Shown here: piece by piece, positions 1 to 10,531 of the stretch | How positions within the stretch are numbered: position 1 is the first letter of the stretch | Layout: each line of letters begins with the position of its first letter | Assembly (NCBI RefSeq): GCF_963855985.1 | Contig: NC_087096.1 | Span: forward strand, 13,454,001 to 13,518,000 | Direction: 5' to 3' | Length of the DNA stretch: 64,000 nucleotides | DNA from: Ostrinia nubilalis | Taxonomy: Eukaryota > Arthropoda > Insecta > Lepidoptera > Crambidae | Notes under the pieces: generated by a model | The model's input: only the letters and a program-made list of their open reading frames with translations | Told to the model about the DNA's origin: nothing | The model's database searches: none | Made by a program: the position numbers and the translations under genes

Positions 1-3000
1 AACAAAATTACATCAAATGAGTCTTAGATTAAGTAAGGTTTATATCAAATGTCTTTATGCGTTGTGATTGGTATCTGAAATGATATTATTAGAAATGATT
101 TATTATATGAAGTAAACATTATATGTTAAAAAATTATATCAAGTGTTATTATAACATACGTTTATTATACAATATGAACGTTATTGAAATGAATTTATAT
201 CATATAAACTTATATAAACTGTCACGCACCCTATTGGCACATAATCAATAAAGTATCAAAGCATACTGATTCCACCAGGAAAAGATTAACTGGTCACCAG
301 TAGTATTTAATACGTGTATGGTGCCTCTTAATTGCTCTACAGACAATACAAACTACGGCGACATAAAAACAAACGTAGTATAGACATTTTATACTACATA
401 CAACCATTGCGATGACCATGGTCGAGGCAAGGCCGCCCTAATGATGGGTGTCCACGTTTTAAATGGCTCGTGAACTGCTCTAGGGTGTATGATCACGAGT
501 AACATTATTTTATTGTAATTATCTTATGTCTGAATGAATACTATGGTAGGAAGATATTTAGCTAATATACCTACATACATAAATAAATAAAGTTAAATGC
601 TATTCGTAACGGGCACGGCCTAAGTTTTAATAGAAATAAAAGTTTGAAAATTTACTAAACTATTACAGGACTGTTTATTTTATTCTAAAGGTTTTTGTAT
701 GAAATCGAGTCAATAACTCACATTTATGAGGTTTCAAAAATAGGCTGGCTCGAATAAATTATCAATTTGACATACAATTTGAACTGTAAATTACTTTGCA
801 TCAACATGCCGTGATTCTAAATGAGTGTATTTTTCCTCCAAAACTAAAACAAACCAACGGGCATACAAATGAAATATTAGTGCAACTTTAATGGCGAGTC
901 GTGCGCGCGCGCTCAATGCGTCTTTGTGCGCGTGAGCCATTGTTTGGTCTGGACGTTACGACTTTGAGCCATTATTTTGAAACATGATTAATTAGATTCG
1001 ACAGGTTCATATGCTGGTACTTGCTGTCTCTCTCATTCACAAAAGGATGCTTTTAAACAAAAGCAACAGATAAAGCAAAGCAACAACAAAATGAGAATCA
1101 GCAGTAGGTACACGCCAAATTTTCCTGACGTCAATTTTGTTGGTCATAACACTCCCCTGCTTTTAAATTAGATTTAGGTGCGAGTCTTTCGATATTTTTT
1201 ACCTACTTCTGCTTCCTTGCGGTTTATATCATCTAGCTACATGAAAAAAGTAACAGGATGTTACTACGACTTGTACTAGTAACTGACGCCCGTATTCACA
1301 AACGATTCTTGAACGCACAGCGTTAAATGCTGCTCTGTGATTGGTTCGTGTGTCACTCTGTGCGTCCACGTGCCCTGTGAGAACTCATAGTAATGTTTGT
1401 GAATACGGGCGGCGTGAGTTACTCCTAATGATCTGAGTATTTAACGAATTCAACTGGGTATTATGTATCTACTTTTCGATTATCTACATTTTTCTTTTGT
1501 TTGTAGTTAAATTCTACATAAATCAATCTTTTCAAACTACTACTGCGTTATTATCTCTTTGCACTAATTTCAAAGAGTCTGCAGTTGCCATGCCCTTAAA
1601 CTTCTTAACACATGTAATCTTCTCAAGGATGGGGGTTGACCCCATACAATCCCCTACAATTGATCGCTAGCGGCGCCATGACGGCGCCTGTTTTGGCGCC
1701 AAAGTTCTTGCGCAGGCTCCAGAGGCTATAAGGGTTGCCACCCTCTGGACTAAGCTTTCCCCTTTTATGTGATAAAACACATAACATTAAGTTTGGCACA
1801 TGGCATTAAGTTCGCCTTTTTGAATTTTTCTTAAATAAAAATAAAAAAAATCCTTGGTGCGCAATTAATATTTATCCTAAATAATTACGATGTCAAAATC
1901 CAATCGCAATTAATACCTATCTGAGCATAGGTTTTGGCAGGGTACGTCAATAAGTAGAAACTATTTTAAATCCAATTAAAGAGAAGTTTTTCTTAAATAT
2001 TTTCAAAACCACCACGGAAAATTAATTACATCATTCCGAATCTATAAAAAAGGAACTAACTACGTGCAAAGTTGTTTTGTAAATTGATTGATTGACAACA
2101 CCAGACGTCGTGCACCCGACGTCTTCAAGAAATCCTCACAGATTAATTAGGTAATAAACTTACAAAAAGTATGTTGATTGTTTTTATAGCTTTCAAACTT
2201 TTGACACAAGGCCCTAGAAAACTTCACCTACTCGGCTACTACGTCGCAATAAAATCATGTCTACCCTATTCTATTGAGAGGCAATCCTGGTTGCGACCTA
2301 TTTGTCCAAATAACGCGCTCTACTTTTCGGGTTACGCCGAAAGTGCTGTCATTGTGTCATTGACCTTTAGGTTGGGTTAGTTGGCAAGACTCTTTTGTTT
2401 GAAAAGTATCGAGTTTTTGATAGCATTCGCCGTAAAAATGCGTAAACAATAGAAAGACAACGTTAATAGAGCTTGCTTTTGAAAAATATTGATAGAGGTA
2501 CCTTAATTTTTTCCATCATAAACAGAATACTTACTAGGTGTAATTTCTGTAGTATCGTTGTATTAGGAATTATAAAATAAATAAATAAAATAAAAAGTAT
2601 TTATTTCAAACAATTTACAGTTCATATTATGGTTAGTAAATGAAATATGAAGACAAAAATGTATTTTGTAAAGTTGGGTTACTTTCTTTAAAAGTCAATT
2701 TCCTCATGATTTAATTTTGACAATTATAAAGATCACGAATAATCATGATCAAGATTAGAAAGATGATGATCAGTTTTTCGTTAAATAAGGAAATTCTGAA
2801 AAAGGATAATATGGATCTTCAAATTTTAATAATGACAAGAAAAATGACGTCTCAAACAACGCCTATCTGAGTATTTTATACCTTTTTTGACGCATCTTTT
2901 ATCTAAGTTTCCAACATTCATTACCTTGCTACTAAGTACAGTTTACCGTTTCCATGTGAATCGAATAAGCCATCATGGATGTCACAGCAACCCACTTTTC

Positions 3001-3720
3001 ATGCTAATCGGCCCTACGCCGTTTGTGCGTGCGCGCACCGCTCATCAGCGCTTTGAGGGTCAAAGACTAACAGAATTACGCTTTTGACCTTCTGAAAAGA
3101 TAGGTTTTAAAATGACACAAAATGAAACAATTTTTGTACATGACAAAAGTTTAGTGCTGAAAATTTCGTAAAAAGTCTATTTCAGTTTTATGTCGATTTA
3201 GAAGATATTGAAAATTACTAGTAGTAAAATAGAGAAACACGGGTCTCAACGCGAAGGTCTCTCTATTTTAATTGAAATGGAACGCAAATGTTTAAAATCG
3301 TATATTACTACTAGTAGCATACTAGTAGTCATCAAGTAGTAGTCAAGTAGTGTTATGTCAAAACGTAAGTTCCATCCGAGTCCAGTTTCATTACATCTTT
3401 CATACCTCTTTTAAGTGTTATTACATTTTATTTTATTTTACATTGAGATTGATATGAGAGTAATGTTTTTTCTCTACAACACTCCTTTCACGCAAAAAAT
3501 AGGTAGGTACTAAACGGATTTTTCCAAAAGTTTACAATTATAAGCACATACTTAAGCCAATTATGAAAATGAACAGAATTTTATGAAAATAAGATTCGAA
3601 TTTCTCACAAAATAAATGTACTCCACCATTATTTAGTGCCATATTTTCTTACATGTTGTTATGTATAGCTATCTAGCTATGCCCCTCAATGTACTCGTAG
3701 TTGTATTTATCAGGCATGTA
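1..3720. other. AT-rich non-coding stretch
   Basis: No convincing exon was seen on either strand. The open frames here are short and have no splice context. The stretch contains one short inverted-repeat element (1287..1411). It also holds small CpG-rich patches near 895..960 and 3010..3060 that could be regulatory but have no recognisable motif set. Confidence 0.5.
1287..1411. mobile_element. Short inverted-repeat element (MITE-like), 125 bp
   Basis: The ends are a perfect 17-bp inverted repeat, CGCCCGTATTCACAAAC at 1287..1303 and its complement at 1395..1411. There is no coding capacity. This form is typical of non-autonomous DNA transposons. The superfamily is not assigned because no clear target-site duplication was found. 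Confidence 0.7.
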
Positions 3721-3946
3721 TAGCGGCTGCGCCCGCCCATTGGTTTTACGAATAAAGCGTCAGTGCGTTCTATAGCTTCGGTCGTTTTACTTGTCTCGCA
3801 CGCCTATCAACTACTTAACACATGTATACCTACTTAATGCAGTCATAAAGCATTTTGTCGTGTCGTCACGTTCCCTAGTCTTTGCCCGGCGGGCCGTTAG
3901 TCGCCGGAACCGCGTCTTGTTGATGTTATGCATAGTTCCCGCCGGA

Positions 3947-4003
3947 ATGCTCGTCAAACACATTACGGCGGTGTCGCTCGCGGCGCTTTTCTTGCTACTT
4001 AGT
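3947..4003 (+). CDS. Candidate first coding exon encoding a signal peptide
   Basis: An ATG in a GC-rich patch opens 19 codons reading MLVKHITAVSLAALFLLLS, a basic start followed by a hydrophobic core as in a secretory signal peptide. The frame meets a good donor (GT at 4004, GTAAGG) in phase 0. The surrounding 3725..4040 is CpG-rich compared with its AT-rich flanks, as expected of a 5' exon. No downstream plus-strand exon could be joined to it, so the gene product is unknown. It could be a chance match. Confidence 0.3.
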
Positions 4004-4009
4004 GTAAGG

Positions 4010-5140
4010 CCCGATTCTGGGAGGATCTTTGTAGCCAGTTGTCCCTTTCTTTTTCTATCAAATTGAAAGAGACGAAAGTTATTTACAAGCCAGCCTGTCC
4101 CTTTATTCCTTAGGAAATTAAGAGCAATAAACTCTGCCAGAAAAGAAAATTAATTACGTAATGTAGTGGATTTATTCTTCACTCCAAGAATGTAGGTAGG
4201 TAGAGCACTAGTATTATATTACTGTGGTAGAGCTTTCAGAAGAAAATCTCTAAAAATAATAAAAATTATTGTTTGTAGTAGGTATACTACATACTTTGAC
4301 TGGATCTTGATTTGATCTGTTTTCTTTCATTAAGGTACAGAAAACTGATATCAAATGACGTGGAATTGGACCCTCTTCATTGTAGACGTCAAAACATGCA
4401 ATTATGTTGTCTGTAGCTGCTTTTTTCCATTTTACAGGAGTGGCAAATAGCATTTAATTGATTTATAATTGTGTAGGAGCTCTTATTTAAGAGGTTTAGA
4501 CTTAGTTCATTTGTGAATCACTGGGTATAAAGTGTAATAATAAGTTTCATAACAGCTTATAAATATTGAAACAAACATACCTATAGGTTTCTCTGCGGTT
4601 GAATCCAAGGTATCTTAGTTTAAAGTAAGCCCTGCTAAATACTAATTTACTATTTATACAAAGCAAAATAATTAAACAAGGCAAAAGTAAATCTAAACGT
4701 ACCTACACCTATTCATTACAATCACAAAATATTGTCGCCATTTCACATACGATTTGACCAATAAAGGTTTACAACATAATTTTGTATACTGCAAGTGGTA
4801 TTTACTCATTTGTATTATTGACAAAGGGATGCCACAATACGGTGACCGACGAGCCCATCATCCGTTGCAACGGTGCTCAGACAAAGAGGCTCTCACTGTG
4901 TGCGCTAGCGCAGTTAACGCGAACCAAGCTGTGTACTCGTACACGACATAGCACATAAAGCGAAACACTGTGGCACCTTAACACTTGCAATACGGGCGAT
5001 TTTGCAACCAAAAATGTATATTCTGATGTGCTGTCGTCTGTACAACTCGGGTTTATTTCACCAATAAAAAGTACTCATGAATGGAATGAATGGATTGCTT
5101 AAATAAACACTTAAAAGGACCTAAAAGCCCTACCATCACT
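4010..5140. other. Non-coding stretch
   Basis: AT-rich sequence with no supported exon. A 67-codon minus-strand open frame at 4250..4453 looks somewhat protein-like and runs into GTATGT, but it has no acceptor and no recognisable family, so it is not called. Confidence 0.4.
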
Positions 5141-5400
5141 TCAATTCTTCAAGTAATAGACATCCTTGTTATACATAGAAACTGTCTTGTCAGCGAAAAC
5201 TTTAGTCAGGAGCACAGGAACTTCTAGCAGACAGCTGCTGTTCTGTGGTAGATTTTCTCGTCCAAGTTTAGAGGGGACAAGATCATACCTACGATACATT
5301 TGAGGAGTAATGGAGGCAACTTCTAAATCCGATCGCACATAAATTCCTGGTAATCACAGCAGGTGGCCTGTTCCTCCCTCTTCCAAGTTTTAGGGTTGTG
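5141..5400 (-). pseudogene. Degenerate duplicate of the orphan exon at 5578..5720
   Basis: Read on the minus strand, about 5300..5385 aligns base by base with the last part of the exon at 5578..5720. Both contain GGCCACCT, then a codon run giving EFMCD here and EFLCD in the other copy, then a matching GAAG..GCC.CCATT.CTCC segment. A one-base deletion just after the TGCGA shared by both copies shifts the frame here. Downstream of the deletion a second frame stays open for about 60 codons to the TGA near 5141. It may be a relic exon, an alternative terminal exon used in another frame, or an assembly base error. Confidence 0.45.
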
Positions 5401-5520
5401 TCATCATCATCATCATCATCATTATCAACTGTTTTTTACAGTCCACTGCTGGTCTATGAACCTCCTTCACTTTAGTGGAGGGTTTTGCCATAATCTCTAC
5501 GTTTGGCAGGCGGCTTGGAG
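5401..5520 (-). repeat. 3' tail of a non-LTR retrotransposon with (CAT)n
   Basis: A (CAT)7 run at 5402..5422 is followed by GTCCACTGCTGG and CCTCC motifs. On the minus strand this is the usual 3' end of lepidopteran LINEs: CAGCAGTGGAC close to an ATG-repeat tail. The match beyond the tail is diverged and the 5' limit is uncertain. Confidence 0.5.
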
Positions 5521-5577
5521 ATCACAGTATAAAATGTTAATTGGGGTGGTATGTGAGCAACAAATGGTATAACTTAC

Positions 5578-5720
5578 GGAGTCCGTTAGGGGAGCAATGG
5601 TGGCGGCTTCGAAGTCCAGGTCGCAGAGGAACTCTCGGCAGCCAGGCGAGGTGGCCACCGCGTCGTTGTCCAAGTACTCCACCTTGCTCAAGCTCTGGGC
5701 CTGGCCAGAACTATTGACTC
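5578..5720 (-). CDS. Orphan internal exon of an unrecognised protein
   Basis: The minus strand has an acceptor (TTCTCTAG before 5720; a second possible AG before 5700), about 47 open codons rich in G+C, and a strong donor GTAAGT after 5578, which ends in phase 0. The encoded peptide includes SKVEYLDNDAVATSPGC and CREFLCDLDFEAATIAP, with two Cys four residues apart. I do not recognise the family. The exon lies 4.7 kb downstream of the Ssk stop on the same strand, so it probably belongs to a separate minus-strand gene, whose other exons are not identified. A degenerate copy lies 200 bp away. Confidence 0.6.
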
Positions 5721-7140
5721 CTAGAGAATGTTACATAATGTAATTAGACATTTTAATATTCCCAATACTGTAAGAGACAGATTTCAAGGCATCATTTAAA
5801 GCTGGAGTCACCAGATAAACAGATTTGCATCAACAGATATGCGGTTCCGTGGTCTTATAAATGCTTAAAATGTACGCACCCTTACTACTATTATGTATTC
5901 TGTGCCCTTACTACCTAATATGAGTTGCGCACGCTTTTACATGTTTAGTTTCAAGTATTAGGTTCTGTATTTTCAATTTCAAAATTAGTAGTGAAAACTT
6001 ATGGCTTATGTAATACTCATTTTTCATACTATGTTATGTGTTATTATGTATGTTTTCCAAATAAAAAATAAAATCAATTTCCACCTTCGTATTCCACTCG
6101 AGGAATGAAATCCAGGAAAGCCGGAAAATGTTTATTTTTCGTTTAACTAAACATTTTTAACTCAGACACTAATATAACCTGTACTCATTACATAAAATAT
6201 AATTGCGAATTATCACAAAGAACGCTTGTTTTGTATTTTTTTTGTACTTAATTTTTTTTATCAGCCATATCTTGTATTTGAAAACATTCTCCAAAAAATA
6301 ATTGTAATTAACTTGTTTCCGTATTACAATGAGTAAATTTCTGTGTCTTACTAATTACTTACGTAATCATTGTGTAATGCGATCTTTCTTTACTTGCATT
6401 AACTTTTCATTATTCATAAAAGTACCCAATTAAAGAGTAATGTATAATTTTCAAACATTGTTACATCAGGTTGGTTAATATTTCTTGAAATTAATATTCA
6501 TGAAACTTTTCTTGTGTAGTCTGTAAAAAAAATTAAACTTCCTTTAGCCAACATAATTTTTTTCTTTCCCTATTTTTCCTATTAATATGTGTGTGTATTA
6601 TTAACAAAAATTTGTTAAAACAAGTGCTTAAACAAACAATAATACCAAGTCTTCAGTGGATATTAATTATGTAGTAGATACGTCTGTCGTGTTTCAATAA
6701 CCCAATTTGGCTAAATTCCTGACATGCAGTACAATAATAATTTAATTAATTGTACATACCTACTTTAGAAACAGTTTCGAAAATTGGTTTTTGCACGACA
6801 TCTTTCAATTATTTTAAACTCATAGTTTTATTCATTATACCTACATAGTTTAATTAACAATTCGTTGTTACAGAAAATTGATTTCTGTAAAATGACTAAC
6901 TTTCTTTTTGAATTAGAATTTTCATAGAAAATAATAATTGTGCCAGTCTGACAGACGGTTCAGAATGTCACGTTAAAAAAAATGTAATCACAATTCAGAA
7001 ACTTGAAGAATGTTATGAATCATCCAGCTAGATTAGTATTAGAGTTAAAAAATGCATTATTAAATTTGCCATCAAATCATTTGCGTAGTATCAGTTAGTT
7101 TGTCGAGGTCTAATGTGCTTAGATATTTTAAAAAGTGCCT

Positions 7141-7236
7141 TTACACGCCTCCCAGTATTACTTTAACCCTGCCACTGCTTCGGGACAATAAATGAACCAG
7201 TGATAAGAAGCAGCGCAAGAAACTCGGCCACCCATT
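7141..7236 (+). repeat. Dispersed repeat, copy 1
   Basis: Shares ACTGCTTCGGGACAATAAAT and GAAGCAGCGCAAG with an inverted copy at 8225..8312. It is interrupted at 7237 by a small inverted-repeat element. Probably part of a LINE or SINE family; the class is not assigned. Confidence 0.55.
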
Positions 7237-7389
7237 CTGCCCCCGATAGTTGAAAGGGCGCATCTACCTAATCAAAACGGAGATAAAAAAAGTTTTAAGT
7301 AAGTACTTAATTTAAATTCTTAGCTGTCCTGGAGTTTAACTCGTATCCGAAAAAAGTGTTAGATGCGCCTTTTCAACTATCGGGGGCAG
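7237..7389. mobile_element. Short inverted-repeat element (MITE-like), 153 bp
   Basis: The ends are near-perfect inverted repeats of about 29 bp, starting CTGCCCCCGATAGTTGAAA at 7237 with the complement ending at 7389. The element sits inside another repeat, so it inserted later. Confidence 0.7.
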
Positions 7390-8224
7390 CATGGCGGATT
7401 ATTAAAACAAAATAAATACTTACGCAGGGGTCCTTAGAGAAGTCCACAGTCTAGCTGACACGTCTATCGGAGATCTACGGCTGTAGTGATGGCTGAGCGC
7501 TCCTAAAGCGCCCACTTAACCTAAGACCCCGCTAATTTGACGCTCTCTTGACCCCATGTCGGCTAACCCGGGTTAGTCATGATCCTCCATCTGTTCGTAA
7601 CTCCTGAAGGATACAAGATATGGAGAAAACATTGAACCCACATAACTATATCAGATACTAGCGGCCGCCCGCAACTTAGTGAGCACCAAGTGTGTTCTAA
7701 AAGGATCTAATTGAGAAAAAAATTACTACTAGCGATTGTAGTTCCTTGATAAGTGAGTTAGTCAGTCAGTCAGTGACCTTTTGCTATTATAAATATAGAT
7801 GCTTTAGTATCAGCACACTACATAGCACCAGACTCTACACTTCAATCGCTCTGATGGCACTAGACAATTATGCTAAGCTATTATTATGATTTCTCCAACA
7901 TACGAACACACAACAAAACAACTTTATATACCGTTTAGGCCACGCTAAATCTATTACGGCTATTAGGCCAGGTATGAGCCGTATAATCAGCTGCTCGGAT
8001 ACTTCTCGTGATTTGTTTACAGTGCAAGTAGAGCGCGACGACTACTGGCCTGTGATATCTCTATGAGATACTTACTGTTTTTGTACAGCGTGCTGTGCAT
8101 TGAGAGACGTGGTGGCGTTTTAACTGCGCACCAATAAAAGTCAATGGCCAAATGTACTTTTGACATTTTCTTTGAGAGTTAAGGTACTAATATTCTCTCA
8201 TTATCGAATACGAGTTGTTTATAC

Positions 8225-8312
8225 CTACCTTGCGCTGCTTCTTCTCAGCACTGGCCCATTTATTGTCCCGAAGCAGTAGTAGGGTTAATATTGGGGACGT
8301 GTAAAAGTGGCC
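8225..8312 (-). repeat. Dispersed repeat, copy 2
   Basis: Inverted copy of the repeat at 7141..7236, sharing the GCTTCTTCTCAGCACTGG and ATTTATTGTCCCGAAGCAGT segments. A short related piece (GGGACGTGTAAAAGTG) occurs near 8885. Confidence 0.55.
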
Positions 8313-8999
8313 TATTTGCAAAAAAAAATATGAGTTTTTCCTGAACAACAGTTATTATTATACTTCAAAGTTCTTCTACTCGTATATTCTTGTGATTATT
8401 GGTTCCAAGGCAGTCAAATTTGGCTGGTCCTACCTTTACAAGATATGCAACAGTGGAAAGAGGGGTGTGATTAGCCTTGTTTTGTCTCCAAAATTACATA
8501 CAGCATCGTGAAGGGTATATGTAGAACTGAGAATAGATAACACTGGCATAATGTCTATATGAATAGATACCTACTTATTAGAGCTAGAGTTTTAAGTTTA
8601 ATGTTAATGTAGCATCATAGGTATATTCAATATTGCATACGTTAATACTTAATTGTAAAATTGCAAATAATCGTCCTTTGTGTATTACGACTTCAATGAC
8701 TAGTAATCCACGACTTAGAGTAATCGGTATTTGAACTTATTTGTTACATAAGTATCAAGTACAGTCAAACACAGTGTAGGTACCTAGCTTGTTTTATTAC
8801 GTTTGCATTTGTTGACACGAATGCAAGTGAAGTTATTTTTCGAATAACACAAGTATCTATTAAGGCACATAGTAGGTAATAAAATGGGACGTGTAAAAGT
8901 GCTTTTTAAAAGCCTAGACTCATGCAAAAAAAAAGAGTTTAATAGGTAAGTACATATTAAGGCGACTTAAAGAAGTAGTAATATTTATTTTGTCATTTT

Positions 9000-9164
9000 G
9001 TTGTTCTAACTGTCGACTTAGTTATTACACATAGTATAAAACAAAGTCGGTAAAACTACGCAATGGATTTTGTATTTTTGATGCGTTTTTTATAGATAGA
9101 GTGATTCAAGAGGAAGGTTTTTAAGTATACTTAGCACCCGTGCGAAGTCGGGGCAGGTCGCTAG
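9000..9164 (+). mobile_element. Helitron-like (LEP1-type) 3' fragment
   Basis: The sequence ends CACCCGTGCGAAGTCGGGG then CAGGTCGCTAG followed by T. A GC-rich segment close to a terminal CTAG matches the CTRR end rule of Helitrons and the common lepidopteran LEP1-like elements. The 5' end is not seen. Confidence 0.45.
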
Positions 9165-9674
9165 TTAAAAATAACGCCGAAACCCAGACTCAGTAGACAG
9201 CAATCTAAACCCTGTGGCATCTTACTTCGTTTATGCGGTTTTGCAACAAAAATGGTAGAGTTTGGTGTATTGGCGCCTGTAAATCAATTTATGGTGACCT
9301 ATTATGCCTACCATCGTCGTCACGTCATGCTATTTGTTGTAGGGACTTGTTTACCGTCTATAGTGACTCATGGGTGGGTATAGTCATGCAGGGAGACATT
9401 ATAGGGAAACAGGTTCATAGTGTCTCATGAATGGATGCGTCACGTGCTCTTTGTTCCTGATAACTAGGGGAAAGAAACTGGTAGGCTTACGAGTAATAAT
9501 GTAGTGGACAAATGCATAGTAAAATCGATGTTCCCAGGCTATGTCTGCTTCGTTTTTGTCCGTACGCACATTTGACTTAAGAGAGTATGAATTAGTCATA
9601 CAAGGTTTGGCAGAAACCTGGTGGATGCAGGTATTCACAGCATTATCAGAGATGCATGAACAATGAGCACTTAC

Positions 9675-9791
9675 TTCTGAATCTTCAGTCTTTCCTGACA
9701 TTTTTTGTAGAGCCTAGGCCTGTATAAAATCTTCTTGAAATTAGTTCTGCACTCGCTAGTTTGCACTTGCAGCATAATCTCATATCTTCTT
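9675..9791 (-). CDS. Candidate exon, unrecognised
   Basis: The minus strand has a pyrimidine-rich tract and AG just before 9791, an open frame of about 39 codons (RRYEIMLQVQTSECRTNF then a Lys/Arg-rich stretch), and a strong donor GTAAGTG after 9675. The peptide is basic and has two Cys. No family is recognised. The phase does not join cleanly to the orphan exon at 5578..5720, so the call is weak. Confidence 0.2.
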
Positions 9792-10161
9792 CTCATAGTG
9801 AAGGGAAAAAGACTATGAAGTTCACATTTCACAAAAAAGAAATGTAGGTGTTTTGTAGCAGTAGCTTTCTTTAGCTGCAACTAGAGTCGAAACAATATTT
9901 ACAGTACAGGGAATTAATACATAGTTTTAGTTGTTATTAAATTTATTTCAAAATAACGTCATACATTAAAAATAATTCTGGCACATACAAAAGTTAACTT
10001 ATGAACTTAACTATCAGAAGGTGGGAAACTGTAAATAAGTCAAGGGTGAATGTTTTCGAAAATACTTAATCTAAATTTAAATAAAGCTTTGAGTTAACAA
10101 CCAACATAGTAAAAGCCAATAACACTCTCAATAAGGATAACTATAATAATTTACTAAAATA

Positions 10162-10167
10162 TTTATT
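10162..10167 (-). terminator. Possible Ssk polyadenylation signal
   Basis: TTTATT on the plus strand reads AATAAA on the minus strand, about 270 bp after the Ssk stop codon. It would give a 3' UTR of about 290 nt. Another AATAAA lies further downstream near 9950, so the choice is uncertain. Confidence 0.4.
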
Positions 10168-10435
10168 ATTAATGTTTATAGTTTTAAGAAATTACCATGC
10201 ACCACGTGCGTAATTAATAATTATGTAGATACAATAAAATTTACGTGACGCAAAATATGTATCGTTCGTCATTTGTTTTCGAATCCGCTTCGATATTCAA
10301 ATAAACTATTTTGTACGTCAAATTGACTTAAAACACTCGAAGCTGTGAAGACGTAGAAGTTGGCTTCTTCAGTGGACTTTCTATAATTTCCTAAAAAACA
10401 GTTGGCTCTGGCTACTCAAGCTAAAAGGTGTGTGT

Positions 10436-10531
10436 TTACATCTCCTTTGCGTAATGTATGACGGAGAGGGCCGTGTCGAGCAGGTACACCGCTCCCTGGA
10501 TGACGCAGAGCGCTCCGACGGCAATGCCCAC
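10436..10531 (-). CDS. Ssk: Ssk exon 4 (last coding exon)
   Basis: Acceptor TTTCCAG before 10531, phase 0. Encodes the fourth transmembrane segment and the C-terminus (VGIAVGALCVIQGAVYLLD onward, ending AKEM) and the TAA stop. Confidence 0.92.
   Translation of the reverse strand: MGIAVGALCVIQGAVYLLDTALSVIHYAKEM

Larger units (their letters stand above)
5721..9674. other. Non-coding stretch with dispersed repeats
   Basis: AT-rich sequence without a supported exon. It carries two copies of one repeat family (7141..7236 and 8225..8312, opposite orientation), a small inverted-repeat element nested in the first, and a Helitron-like 3' end near 9164. Confidence 0.5.

Noticed and set aside
4250..4453. 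67-codon minus-strand open frame ending at a GTATGT donor-like site
   Set aside because: No acceptor or recognisable homology; left as a possible but unsupported exon.
5402..5422. CAT repeat encoding a His run in a short open frame
   Set aside because: It is the microsatellite tail of a LINE remnant, not a coding His tract.
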